Source: Patiria miniata
Lineage: Eukaryota; Echinodermata; Asteroidea; Valvatida; Asterinidae
NCBI RefSeq assembly: GCF_015706575.1
Contig: NW_024037074.1
Location: 18,341,334 to 18,405,333, forward strand
Length of the DNA: 64,000 nucleotides
Direction of reading: 5' to 3'
The translations under genes were made by a program, and so were the position numbers. The notes under the pieces were generated by a model that was not told the DNA's origin, did not search any database, and saw nothing but the letters and a program-made list of their open reading frames with translations. Each line of letters opens with the position of its first letter. Positions within the stretch are counted from its first letter, which is position 1. Of this stretch, positions 20,148 to 31,178 are shown piece by piece.

Positions 20148-22685
20148 ATTATAGCACAGATTTTCCAAAATACCTCGGAAGCTTTACGGTGTGCCCATTT
20201 TCCTGTACAATTTTCCCCACATTGCCCCCATAAAACCGTGCAAATTGACCAGGCTGTATTTATGTACGTTTTATGCGTTGATTGGGTAAATGCATTTGAG
20301 CTCAGTTTATATACATGTACTTTATAAGTGGTTAATATAAGCCTTTGTTATTAATCTTACAACCGACAAGGTTGCGCTTGTATAATAAAATAAAGTAATT
20401 TAAACATAAAGAATGTTCTTATTTACCACAGTATGTCATGTTTGTTTTGGTATAGGCCAGGCCAGTGCCAGTGTCAAAAACAACCAATCTCGATTTTGCG
20501 TTTCAGGAGTCCGTATTTTTTTATTTAAAATGCTTTACACATGTATATGCAGATTAATACATGCATTGCAGGAAAATGTTCAGTTGAAAGATTGAATTTT
20601 GTTTCCTTGGCAATATTACATTTTTTAAAGTAAAGCATATATTACTATAAAATGTCAACACCATACCACTTCCCACTCAGGTTCAAGACGTTTGGGCTTT
20701 CACTAAGTACATACATATAATCCCCTTTTAGAATACAACCAATTAAAACCTTCCTTTGAAGTAACAGAAAAATCAAAATATAAATATTACATGTTGAAAT
20801 ATAACCTTGTCAACAATTCAGAACACAATATAGGGGTTTGCCCCTGTGTTTCTGGCAGTGGCTGCAATGTGCGCCACAACACCTTGTATACCCTTTACAA
20901 AGGTGCTACATAATGGGTCTCATATTTCTCATTAACTTAATTTACCTGTCTTTAAAAAAAATAGACATAATTTCCAGCGCATTGAATACCTAATTGTTGG
21001 TAGATAGTCTCCGGTATTAATATAAAACTGTTTGTTTGAATCACAGAACATTTCCAGGAATAAGCTAAGATAATTGCGTTGATCGAGAGATAGAACCAGT
21101 GTTTGTGTGGGGAAACCCGACATAAAAGTACAAGAAAGCGGAGCCTTTGAACCCAGTAAAAGAGAGAGAGAGAAGAGGGGGAAGGTGGCTGATGCGGAAG
21201 TGGTGGGTTAAATTAAGTTTCATTGGCAAACATTTTGCCTTTTTTCCCCGCCAGTGGTAGCATCGAGAATGACGCGACGCCAACTTACTGCGTGCTGTCT
21301 CAGTATGTAGTGTGAAAACTTTCCACCAATGACGCGTTCAGCGTGTGATGTAATCGTAAGCAACATAATCATGGATCTTCTCCAAACGTTCTTGAGGTTT
21401 CCGCGCGTCCATAAACCCGATGAAATTGCGCTTAATCTTCATTTATTGACGTAGTTTATACATTACTTTGGCTCAAAAAGAACATTTATTTTTAAGTAGA
21501 TTTAACTAAATCTACTAAACTGCTTCAATGAAAGGGATTAGTCCCCAGTGTCCTTCGGACTTCAAATTATGGGGACAGGTGGCCAGCAGCCCGGTACGTG
21601 GTGGATCATTCGCATGTTCAAAAGGCTTGCACATGTATACATATTAGGAATAGTCTGGCTTCTGGTTGTGCTTCAAATTCAGCATGTACGTATGCGGTGT
21701 CCATATCTGGTGTAAAACCAATCAATTCGTCACGGCGTGAGATCCGAAAACACGAGAGAGAAAAAAATGAAACTTTAAAATAATGTTGCGAAAGTTAATA
21801 TCAGCCAATGTGCAGTATCATAAATTACATATGGGTTAAGGGGAATCGTTTATAAAGTGGAGTGGACGTGACAATCGACCGTACGTTAAAATACGTAATA
21901 CGCGTTGAACACCAAGTACACGATGTCAATCCATGACTTGTCGAACCAGGAAATACAGGAAGCTAGTTTTCCACCTGGATGAACACGGTCAGATCATTGC
22001 AGTTATAATATGTCTAGGCTGAAGCAGTGTTGGTTTATAGCAGATACGTACAACATCCAACAGCAGGGATTGGTGCTTCCATCATAGTCTTACGCTCGGT
22101 GAGCTTGGACAAGAATAGGTGAGAATTTCTCTTCTTGTTGAAGCAGAACCAAAGACGTAAGAATGGCCGTGAACCATCGTCGGGCAATGAATGCAGTATA
22201 GAATGTTGGCATAAAATGAAAGGACGGAGCTCGGCACCCATTTCTTTCATAGTCTGCCCTCCGATGATAATAAACGGTCTACCAAAACAGAACCGGCCTA
22301 ACACTACTGATTTTATCTGAAGTAACTTTATAATTGAATGCTGGTCGGATCTTACCACAAGGGATATTCTGGAAGTTATTGTGTATACATGTACTGAGCG
22401 GGGGAAATGGTTGGTACTTCCTCATACATTGTATTAGGCCATTTCCTTCAGTGCATAATATACGTCATCCTGGCACAGTATTAACCCATTCTGTATGGTA
22501 CAGGCCTATACACACAGGACTCTGTTTGTTTGTGTGTGGATGTATTTAAAGGGCAACGTACCATGGTTTGGAAAAAGTTTTGTGATGTCTTTTAAGTTGG
22601 TGTGTGGCGTTTAAAAGGACCAGTTTTGAGAGAAACAAATATAATGACAAATTTGCTGACAAGTATCACATTGATGTTGAATAGC
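20148..22685. other. Intergenic spacer, no gene recognised
   Basis: AT-rich, with several short frames below 110 codons and none with a recognisable domain. Confidence 0.45.
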
Positions 22686-22812
22686 CTCTGTACTGATGAC
22701 GTCACATTTGGTTACTTGTGTGCTTTTTTATGGGGCTACGAAACCGTCGTCCACAACAGGCTCCCATAAGAAAGCACACGTGTAAACAAAGTGCTTTGTC
22801 ATTAGTACAGAG
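22686..22812. repeat. Imperfect inverted-repeat hairpin
   Basis: CTCTGTACTGATGAC...TGTGTGCTTTTTTATGGGG is mirrored by CCCATAAGAAAGCACACGTG...GTCATTAGTACAGAG. Arms are ~50 bp around a ~25-bp loop, probably a decayed MITE. The left arm holds one TGACGTCA. Confidence 0.65.
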
Positions 22813-23146
22813 TTTTGTTATTAACTAAACGGACCATTACTCGTTGATGTCTTTATGAGACAAAATAGCTGAAGTTCGCTTGAGAACCAGACGTTTATAT
22901 TTGTTTTCCTGAATGTATTTTCTGCCTATATTCCATGGAGCGTGCCGGTTTTTTTGTTATGTGAGCATTTTAATGTATTTGTGGCGATTTTCAAAGTTGA
23001 TAGCATGATTTTCAAACGGTTGAACCATGCAATTGTGGACACTAAGCTTGCTCATTAGATCAGACCAAACAATATGCGAGCTCGCAATCTGTTCAACTTA
23101 TTACAATACATGCAATTTTGTTTTTGTTCATTCTTTAGGATAAAAT

Positions 23147-24617
23147 ATGGGCGTGTGCTTTGGTCAGTGTTCCAATGGTGATACCAAGGAAGAACAAGAA
23201 CGGTCAGAAGATGAAGACGTCGTCTATCCTGCAGACGCCTTGCTTGGTCTTCTCGTTGATGTGACGGACGTTATTCTATCCTATCTCTCGGAGGCTGACC
23301 TTTGCCGTTTGGCTCTAGTGCAGCAGAGGTTGGAGGGAGAGAACCAATCGGGACTGGCTGTGGCGACCTTCATGCCTGGCCCGTGGCTGGGAGCGTTACG
23401 GCACAGTTGTTGACCTGAACCCAGACAAGGGTTTCTTAGATCACAGCCATGTCTTGACGGCAAAGAACGCCCAGACATTGGAACCAACCTGCTATTGGAA
23501 GGCAGTCTTCCTGAAGGCAATGGTTTTGGAGATCAATTGGGCTCAAGCTCATTCTCACATGATAAGTTGTCCTGTTAAGTCTGCTGATGTGGAATCAATC
23601 GAGTGCGATGGAGACTTCGCCGTTAAAGCCGACACCCGTCGCATTCAGATATGGAATCTGAAGCTGGCGAAGGCAGCAAAGGTGCTCGTTTTCAAACATC
23701 AGGCGGCATCTTGCTCTGATCACTCATATTGCCAGAGGGTGCTTGTTTCTTGTGGGATAGGCTTAACCATCGGTTGCTACGAACATCCTACGAGATATTT
23801 CGTCAGGACCTTTGACTGTAAGACTGCAGCCTGGTTGGCATCGTTTGAGTATGAGTCGAGGCCAGTGCAAGAAAGCTATCGGTTGCACGGCAAAACACTG
23901 ATCGGACAGCCTTCTGAAACGGGTGATTTAAGGGAGTTTAGCGTCTGGAGCAGCATCGCTGGAACACTGCGTCACATACTGAGTGGCCACGAAACACACA
24001 TCAAGGATCTGGCGCTGTGTGGCGATATGGCAGCCAGCGTTGCAGAAAACGTGAAACTATGGGATGTGAACAAGGGAGAGTGTCTGCGAAACTTTGAGTG
24101 CCAACACCTGGATGGAAACAGACAGTCGAAGTGTCAACTTAACTCCAGGCATTTTGCGCTGCTTTTGTCTAAGGAAAGGGAAAGCGAAAGCCTGACTCTC
24201 TGGAATATTGGATCGGGAGACTGCTCAACGGTCTCTACGATCCCAATCGGAGATGATCTAGATTACGATTTTGCCTGTGTTCGGCTTGCCCTCAATGAGT
24301 TCGCCGTGGTTCGTTCTTGTCGTTTTCACTATTACGTTTGGAACGACAAGCTTCAAGTCATGTTCGAAAGCCAGTCAGCTGGTCGTCTTTTGCTTGCTGG
24401 GGCAAGAATGATCCGATACGATCGCTATCCACGCAAACGTTTCATTTATAGGCTTGGACCCGGTACGAAGAGTTTGGACCTGCTTAGGAAGACCGCGCTG
24501 TATCGATTTTTATGTGTGATCTGGGCCGACGACACCAAAGTTATTATGTTCCTTTCCTCTCCCTTTGTCCATCTCGACCCTTCCTCAGAAGCCTTACAGG
24601 TCCTTCATTTTTGGTAG
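23147..24617 (+). CDS. F-box/WD-repeat protein gene with one apparent frameshift
   Basis: Two frames together give ~489 residues. The first (23147 to ~23320) starts MGVCFGQC and runs into an F-box, D-V-I-L-S-Y-L-S-E-A-D-L-C-R-L-A-L-V. The second continues the same F-box as W-R-E-R-T-N-R-D-W-L-W-R-P-S-C-L-A-R-G-W. It then has the F-box-to-propeller linker (Y-W-K-A-V-F-L-K-A) and beta-propeller repeats such as I-Q-I-W-N-L, V-K-L-W-D-V and L-T-L-W-N-I. Proteins of this type recruit substrates to SCF ubiquitin ligases. The frame change near 23316-23322 fits loss of one base; it could be a sequence error, an allele or early decay. TTCTTTAG at 23131-23138 looks like a 3' splice site, so a 5' UTR exon is likely. 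The N-terminus suggests lipid modification (Gly2, Cys4, Cys8), which is inference. The coding part has no intron. Confidence 0.75.
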
Positions 24618-25059
24618 GGGCAACAGTAGAATGGGTGTTCACAAAACCCCTAGCTATTCGATCTTGAAGCGTAATTCAATTTTTTTTGTTTTTACTAGAG
24701 AATTTGTTTTGAGGGCACGAATCAGTGGGGCAATTTGTGATAAATCCTTGGCAATATATTTACTGTTTTGCATAGCGGTTCGTGGTTCACGGTGATTCGA
24801 ACGCCCTCTCGCGGCAGATGATCGTGTATCCAAAATACACCGCGTTTTGACCCAAGACTGGCTGACACACTGACACCTGGCTTTTAGACTTGCTTGAGTT
24901 TAGGCACGTGTTTGTGTGAGCAATACTGTGTATTGTTGATTTTAGCACAGATTCTGTGCTGTGCGATTGCGATTACGCAGGCAAGTACACTGAAAATTTG
25001 CCTGGGTTAATTTTACCCAAGTAAGGGTGAAAACTGCAACTACCCAAAATTGGCTCGTT
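24618..25059. other. Spacer after the F-box/WD gene
   Basis: Presumed 3' UTR and intergenic sequence. No further gene seen. Confidence 0.4.
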
Positions 25060-25985
25060 TTGTTTCAAACATTAAAGCTGAGTGATGACTTGAACAATAC
25101 AAACATGAACTTGTAACGAAACTTTTGCAGATATATGCTGCCCTTTCACTCTGTTTCAAATAAACAGTAAACGTTCATTAAATGACTCTTTAATTAGACA
25201 ATGAGCCACCAGAAACAATGATAATTATGCCTCTAATTATTTTCCGTGAAGATATTTTCATTACTATATATGGCAAACCTATTCATGTAGTTTTTGAGTG
25301 ATAGTTGTTAAATACAACGATACCTACTCATGGCATTCTCATACTTTAATACTTTCAGCAAAGTTTATATTCTACTTTTGTCCTACACACATCAATTCAA
25401 AATTACGTTAATTGCAGAAAAACAAGACTTTTGACATTTATTTGAGAAGAATTGTACCATTCTTCGAGTATCTATTTAGGCCTACATATATTTTTTTTTG
25501 TAAATAGTCATTTCATAAAATATCTGGAATTGATAATGGACAAATTTTATCTGCAATAGGCCCATATTGTATCAAGTGTTAAGTACAGGTTTCTGGTGCA
25601 TATACCTCCCGAAATCTTCCTATACAATAAGTCCACAGTTTGTAAACATTGCTGATAATTTATCTCAGGAAGATTGTAGGAAAGAATCCTGCAACCAATA
25701 CCCAATGCAATCGGCCTATTGTGAAATTGCAGACAATCTTGTCTGCAACCTGTCCAGATAATTGCACAGAGATTGAATCCTTGAAGAAAAGAGAAGCGAA
25801 ACCATTGTTAATTGCTTAACTATCTATACACACATTTTATACATCATTGTTTTATAATGCCATAGGCATTCCATACAGTTGGCATTAAAGTCTCACAGAA
25901 ACTCAAAATTATGTGACATTTTGAACCCCAAAAAGACCAAACAACCGCTTACTGCAAACAACAAAGCAGTCCTTGGCCCTGGATT
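25060..25985. repeat. Receptor 3'-flank repeat (R1 copy)
   Basis: Shares blocks with the downstream flanks of R3, R5, R7 and R8 and with the body of the 1.66-kb inverted-repeat elements. Examples are CTCTTTAATT...CCAGAAAC, TCTAATTA-TTTCC-GAAGAT, GGCATTCCATA-AGTTG, and a terminal CTTGG-TTTTCAAAGAAGT about 40 bp from the receptor stop codon. Confidence 0.75.
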
Positions 25986-26027
25986 TTCAAAGAAGTTGTT
26001 TCATGTTTACTTTATGTATGTTGAGCA

Positions 26028-26918
26028 TCACTGTCTGCCTTTCCGACAAATGATCTTTTTGGCAACCTCTCTGAAAGTTTTGTTTCGCCAGCAATATATG
26101 ACTGTGTTGAGCCAGGAATTGCTGTAGCGCAAGCCTTCTAACAATATGATGGTAGAGGGATTGACCATTTTCAAAGGTGTGAGTGTGGGTAGCCACGTGA
26201 CACAGACAGTGCATGTGATGATCAGAAACGTTTTGAGAGATTTGACATTTGAGCGATGCAGCTGAACATGTGCATCTTCAGCATTGATCTCAGCTGCTGC
26301 TATACGCCGTGCCTGATGCCTGGCAATCAAAAGCAATTTTACATACAGGACAATAACACTCAAAAGAAGTGAGATTACCAGAACATAAATGAGTGCTAGG
26401 CCAAAAGCATTCAGCTGTTTCACATCCTGTGTTAACATTGTGAAAAAGAGTGCAACAAGACAGAGTAAAGTTGCACATGTCAAGGCAATATAACCTCGTC
26501 TTTTGGTGACTAGAGTTTCCAGCTTGAGAGGTTGTGACACTGCAATGTAGCGGACTACAGTAATCATTGCCAGAATGCACAACCCCAGCAGCTGAAAATA
26601 ACTGACTAGGCTTTCAAGTTCCTTTATATAAATGTGCATTGTGAGACTTGTAGAGAGAAGACCAAAGAAGCCCACTCCAACATCGGTAATCGTTAGGGCT
26701 ACCACCAGCAGCTTAGTGACGTCATGCATGTCATGTATGCGATGTAACACCAACAAAGAAAACAAGTTGCAAATGAGGCAAAATGCACTGATAACACAAA
26801 GAACGCAGACGTATATTATACAGCTCCTTGTGTCTAACTGTAAGTGGAAACAGGCATTATTGTCGTTGATATCGCTTGTATTTGTTGAATTTCCACACAG
26901 TTTTGATACGTTTTCCAT
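26028..26918 (-). CDS. R1: intronless rhodopsin-like GPCR, intact
   Basis: The frame is open to 26978, but I chose the inner Met at 26918 (M-E-N-V-S-K). It gives 296 residues and the same N-terminal length as its relatives. N-linked glycosylation sites NVS, NST and NTS precede TM1. The fingerprint is N in TM1 (I-C-N-L-F-S-L-L-V-L), D in TM2 (L-T-I-T-D-V-G-V-G), V-R-Y in place of D-R-Y after TM3, W-L-P in TM6, and N-T-V-I-Y in place of N-P-x-x-Y in TM7. The usual TM3/loop-2 cysteine pair and the TM4 tryptophan are absent. Ligand unknown. Its nearest paralogue is R5, a broken copy 15 kb away. Confidence 0.9.
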   Translation of the reverse strand: MENVSKLCGNSTNTSDINDNNACFHLQLDTRSCIIYVCVLCVISAFCLICNLFSLLVLHRIHDMHDVTKLLVVALTITDVGVGFFGLLSTSLTMHIYIKELESLVSYFQLLGLCILAMITVVRYIAVSQPLKLETLVTKRRGYIALTCATLLCLVALFFTMLTQDVKQLNAFGLALIYVLVISLLLSVIVLYVKLLLIARHQARRIAAAEINAEDAHVQLHRSNVKSLKTFLIITCTVCVTWLPTLTPLKMVNPSTIILLEGLRYSNSWLNTVIYCWRNKTFREVAKKIICRKGRQ

Positions 26919-27119
26919 TTCAAGAGGCTGTGATATTCTATGAGGAGGTATAATTGAGCTTTCCGGGTATTTGACCAATCTTCATAGAGAAAGACAGCTC
27001 TTGTCCCAGATAAATATTCAAGAAAAGCTGGATTTTGTTCCTTAGAAACCAGTAGAAGAGCTAAGTATTCAATGCTGCGGACTTTTTAACTCTTGCACAT
27101 GTGTCATTGAATTCCATCA

Positions 27120-27605
27120 AGTCCTGACATAGTTGTAAGTGTTCACAGCGCATAAGAAAGCAGGAGGTCGTGGGTTCAAGTCCCACCAGGGCAACCTTTT
27201 GAGGTGTTGTTTTTACTCAAACTCCCAGACAGTTGCAGACCTTGGGGAACTTAGGGAGGTTCTTAGCAAAAAGTCAGGTGATGATAAAGCAGCAGTTGTA
27301 ATACTTGACCACAAATTGTTCCTGCATTCACTCGATGATACGTAGTTTCTTAAATCTGGTTGATGAATTGGTGCATTATTGGTGTATATTGCAGGTATCA
27401 ACACACGTGCTGGTATAACAATAAAGAGTGTGGCGCATTTATCAATTTTATACAATGCTTTCACTCCAGACACATCCAAGACTTCCAACTTGGCATCCAC
27501 TATACTTCAGTGTTAATCCATTTGAATTGTACCAGTGGTTTCCAGAGCTGTGCTGCAGGAATTGCTCTTGTGGTGTCTTCCCCACTGAGAAGTGATATCA
27601 CTGAG
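27120..27605 (+). repeat. tRNA-headed repeat module (copy 1)
   Basis: Begins with a partial tRNA-like head (GGTCGTGGGTTCAAGTCCCA) and continues into a ~450-bp body shared with at least seven other places in the cluster. On the minus strand the body keeps a readable stretch G-D-T...A-Q-L-W-K-P-L...L-E-V-L-D-x-S-G-V-K. It lies just upstream of R1. Confidence 0.65.
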
Positions 27606-28019
27606 AAGTGATTATCGTGTACAGATACACTCGTTTATGTGCCGTAGTAAAAAAAAACCGGATCGTAAAATATGATGTTGCCTGATTAGAGGAACGAGCT
27701 CATTGTTGACTTGCAGTCAGCGTCTTAACAAGCAACATGCACACATCGTAATTTAATCACTTTTTATGAATTTCTTTTGATAATATTCCTGACAGTCAGA
27801 GCTGTTTACGTACAAAGTGTTCGTAGTGGACATTTTGGCTGCATCGGCTATATTACAAATAAGGAATCCTCAAATGCATTTTGGCGTGATTAGAGGGACG
27901 AGCACACGTTGACACGCAGTCAGCGTCATAACAAGCATCATGAACCTATCGCAATTCAATCATTTTTTGATTAACTGTTTTAAACAATGTTTCTGGCAGT
28001 CTGAGCTGTTCATATACAA

Positions 28020-28387
28020 GGCGAAGTAAAAAAAAAAAAAACATGTTTAGCGTCCCCGCCTGCTTCCTTTTTAGAGGCCGCCTCCTTTTTTTTTTATTTT
28101 TTTTTTTTTGTAAAGATAAAAATTGATAAATTTTAACGATCTCTGACGAAAGAAATCGTACTTTTAGACTTTTATACCGTGTATAAAGCTGTGGAAATAG
28201 TCAATGAGTCCAAGTTGCGGCCATTTTGAAAAAAGCTGGTAACCATCTTGAAAAATAGCCCAGCCGCGTTGTCTTGAAAAATGTGTCGGGCGGCCATTTT
28301 GAAAAAAAAAAAAAAAAAAAAGGGCCTCCTCCTTCCTTTTTGTCAAAGAGGCAGGACGCTAAACATGTTTTTTTTTTTTTTTTTGCC
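28020..28387. mobile_element. MITE with A-run/CATGTTTAGCGTCC inverted ends
   Basis: The left end GGCGAAGT-A(n)-CATGTTTAGCGTCC is mirrored on the right by GGACGCTAAACATG-T(n)-GCC. The duplicated block at ~42,610 has the uninterrupted site ATACAAAGTGTTC. Here it is split with CAA on each side, a 3-bp target duplication as in PIF/Harbinger elements. It is 368 bp long and non-coding. Confidence 0.8.
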
Positions 28388-28539
28388 CAAAGTGTTCTCA
28401 TGTAAATTTTGGCTGCATCAGGTAGAATTGAGCTTGCCATGCAATAATAGAAAGACAGCTCTTGGTCCCAGATAAATGTAAGAAAAATCTTCTGGACGGT
28501 GGTGGACTTTGGAGAAACTTAGGAAGGTTCCTAGCAAAA

Positions 28540-28935
28540 TTGCGGGGTTATGTTGGATCATTCGGTTCTAACACTTGACTGCAAATTGTCCCTGCATTCA
28601 CTTGATACGTAGCTTCTTGATTCCGGTTGAACTGGTGTGATACTGCAGATATCAACAATCGTACCAGTATTATGTACATGTATTTATGTTTGGTGCATCT
28701 GTAAATTTCATCCGAGGATTTCACTCCAGATGAATCCAAGGCTTCCAACTTGACATCCAATAAATTAAGTGTCGGTACCTGTCAATTATTGTACCAGATC
28801 ATCAAGTGGTTTCAAGAGCTGTGCTGTTAGAATTGCTCTTCCAGTGTCTCCCCAAGTGGGTATTTTTAACACCAAGTACAATACACACTGAGACTTGATA
28901 ACCGTGCAAGTTACACTTGTCTATGTGCCGTAGCA
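28540..28935 (+). repeat. tRNA-headed repeat module, headless copy
   Basis: The body of the module without its tRNA-like head. The corresponding minus-strand reading stretch is interrupted by an in-frame stop (G-D-T-G-R-A-I-L-T-A-Q-L-L-K-P-L-D-D-L-V-Q then stop). Paired with the copy at 42,755-43,150. Confidence 0.55.
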
Positions 28936-29183
28936 AGAAAACTAAACAAAGCCATAGCGACTTTTAGTGAGCGTCAGGTGTCGTCGGCAATGCGTTTATT
29001 AAAAGTGTTTCTCCTAATGGTCTTCCTTAATGTTCCGTTTCGTACTGTTGAAGGGATATATTTACTTGTGCATGGCGCCAATATATCAGAAATGAGATAT
29101 ACTGGCCGCCTTCTGGCTGGAATTCACTGCTTTGACTTTGATTATTTGATCCTTATTTGTTTTATGTACATGTATGTTGAGCG

Positions 29184-30086
29184 TCACTGTCTGCCTTTTC
29201 GACAAATAAGCTTTTTGGCAGCCTTCCTGAAAGTTTCATTTCGCCAGCAATAGATAACTGTGTTGAGCCAGGAATTGCTGTAGCGCAGACTTTCAATGAA
29301 AATTACTATAAATGCATGTACTTCTCCCAATTGTGTGAGTGTGGGTAGCCAAGTGACACAGACAGTGCATGTGATGATCAGAAATGTTTTGAGAGATTTG
29401 ACATTTGAGCGATGCAGCTGAACCTGTGCATCTTCAGCAATGATCTCAGTTGCTGCCATACGCCGTGCGTGATGCCTTGCAATTAAAAGCAATTTCACAT
29501 ACAGAACGATTACAATCAAAACGGTTGATACGAAAATAGAATAAATGATTGCTGTTTGAAAAGTATCCAGCTGTTCAGAATACTCAGCTAAGAATATGCA
29601 AGTGAGTGCAAAAAGACAGAGAAAAGTTGCACACGTCAAGGCAATATAAGCTCTTCTTTTGGTGACTAGAGTTTGCAGTCTGAGAGGTTGAGATACTGCA
29701 ATGTAGCGGATCACGGTAATAATTACTAGAATGCACAATCCCAGCAGCTGAAAAAATACAACTACGTGTATTATGGAAAGGGATTGAATATGAAAATTCA
29801 GTTTGAGACTTGCGGAGAGAAGACCAAAGAAGCCCACTCCAACATCGGTAATCGTTAGGGCTACCATCAGCAGCTTAGTGACACCATGCATGTCGTGTAT
29901 GCGATGTAACACCAGCAGAGAAAACAAGTTGCAGATGATGGAAAATAAGCAAATTGGACCTCGAACACACACGATAAGAATGCAAGTTGAATAACCCAAT
30001 CTTTCTATGCATCCACCGTTCCCGTCAGTAGTGTTAGAATTGGAAACAAGAGGAGATAACTCGTATTCATATGATATGTTTGCCAT
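29184..30086 (-). CDS. R2: intronless rhodopsin-like GPCR, intact
   Basis: 300 residues starting M-A-N-I-S-Y-E-Y-E-L, with glycosylation sites NIS and NTT. Helices are roughly TM1 34-61 (N53), TM2 69-93 (D81), TM3 104-129 (I-R-Y at 126-128), TM4 147-167, TM5 179-202, TM6 232-253 (W246-L-P248) and TM7 258-281 (N275-T-V-I-Y279). Tail Cys295 is a possible palmitoylation site. The third cytoplasmic loop, A-R-R...A-E-D-A-Q-V-Q-L-H-R-S-N-V-K, is almost identical across the cluster. About 93% identical to R6. Its loop-3/TM7 start (E-V-H-A-F-I-V-I-F-I-E-S-L) resembles R8 more than R6, which suggests gene conversion. Confidence 0.92.
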   Translation of the reverse strand: MANISYEYELSPLVSNSNTTDGNGGCIERLGYSTCILIVCVRGPICLFSIICNLFSLLVLHRIHDMHGVTKLLMVALTITDVGVGFFGLLSASLKLNFHIQSLSIIHVVVFFQLLGLCILVIITVIRYIAVSQPLRLQTLVTKRRAYIALTCATFLCLFALTCIFLAEYSEQLDTFQTAIIYSIFVSTVLIVIVLYVKLLLIARHHARRMAATEIIAEDAQVQLHRSNVKSLKTFLIITCTVCVTWLPTLTQLGEVHAFIVIFIESLRYSNSWLNTVIYCWRNETFRKAAKKLICRKGRQ

Positions 30087-31178
30087 CGTTTGTAGAGTGC
30101 TGAATTATAACATTTGTTATTGTTTTGTTTCATAGCACAGAGGCCAGAGGGCAAACCTTTAATAAATGCACTTGTTGAAAAACCAAATCATTCCATCTGA
30201 TTTCAAATCAGTTTCTGGTTTATGCAAACTTCAGTGCCTCTGTAGTCTATGGACCATACATTTGAAATCTCTGGAACATCATTCGGTCTCGTGTTAATCG
30301 AGAGGTGATGTTTAAGTTTGCATCTTTGCAGTCCTTGATCTTGTGAGTGGTGTGCCTTTGTTCATTTGTCTACCACCATGATCGATATCCAGTTGTACGA
30401 AAGACGTGCAACCTTTTTGAAAATTCCTCAGGTCTAATGAAATGTTACAAGCATTTCAGTAGAAGCAACGTACGCCTACGTGAAGTATACCTTGGTTTAA
30501 GGTCTACACAGCTTGTATGGGTGAACGGTTGCTGTCAGATTAATTCAATGACAAATGATATTCCTTCAGCGAAGAGTCGTGAAATTGTGGTGCAGCCACC
30601 AAGAACACAATCTGATCTGTATCTTGTAGTGTTTGACGTCGTCGGGCAATCCTCGATTCGAGGAGTTGTCACAGTTTGCTGGTGTCTCCCTCGCTGTTGA
30701 TGACTAGTCTCGTGGCTATATACTCCCAGCCGTGATCGTATTGGTCGTCCAAAGATGGAGCAGGAGAACTGCGGGGTTGAGTAAGGCAAGTATTAGCGTG
30801 TAATGTTTGAAATTTGGCTGAAAGTAACAGGTCCAAATGACTTCTGAAGAAGCAAACGTCATTCATCATATTATTATTCAAGGACTCTCTTCTCTGGCAT
30901 AGATCTGTTTCACATCCAAGTGATCTGCGTCACTGCTGCCCTTGAAGACTCCCTCCAAAATGTGTCTCAATGGCAAAGCGAAGAGAAATTGACTTACAGC
31001 CGACAGGAACAGTGAGATTATAGCTTTTGATGGGGTTTCCAATTGCCTAACAGTGAGCGTGATTGCGCTGATGGTTGTGGGAGGCGCGACAGGTTGTGCT
31101 GTCAATTTTCGTTAACGTTGACAGCGTTTATATGCCCAGTATTGGAATGGAAGTGGATGCAGTCGGCTATTAGTATAG
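30087..31178. other. Receptor 5' flank shared by R2, R6 and R7
   Basis: About 1.1 kb of sequence conserved upstream of R2, R6 and R7 and, in its first part, of R4, R8 and R9 (for example CTTGATCTTGTGAG, CTACCACCATGATCGATAT). It probably holds the promoter. No TATA box or other core element stands out. Short frames inside it are not consistent between copies. Confidence 0.55.

Noticed and set aside
26632-26943. Plus-strand frames opposite the receptors (also near 29803, 37933, 41651, 44017, 59550)
   Set aside because: They recur because the receptor sequence recurs. The same stretch (S-V-I-V-R-A-T-x-S-S-L-V-T) is simply the antisense of conserved TM2.
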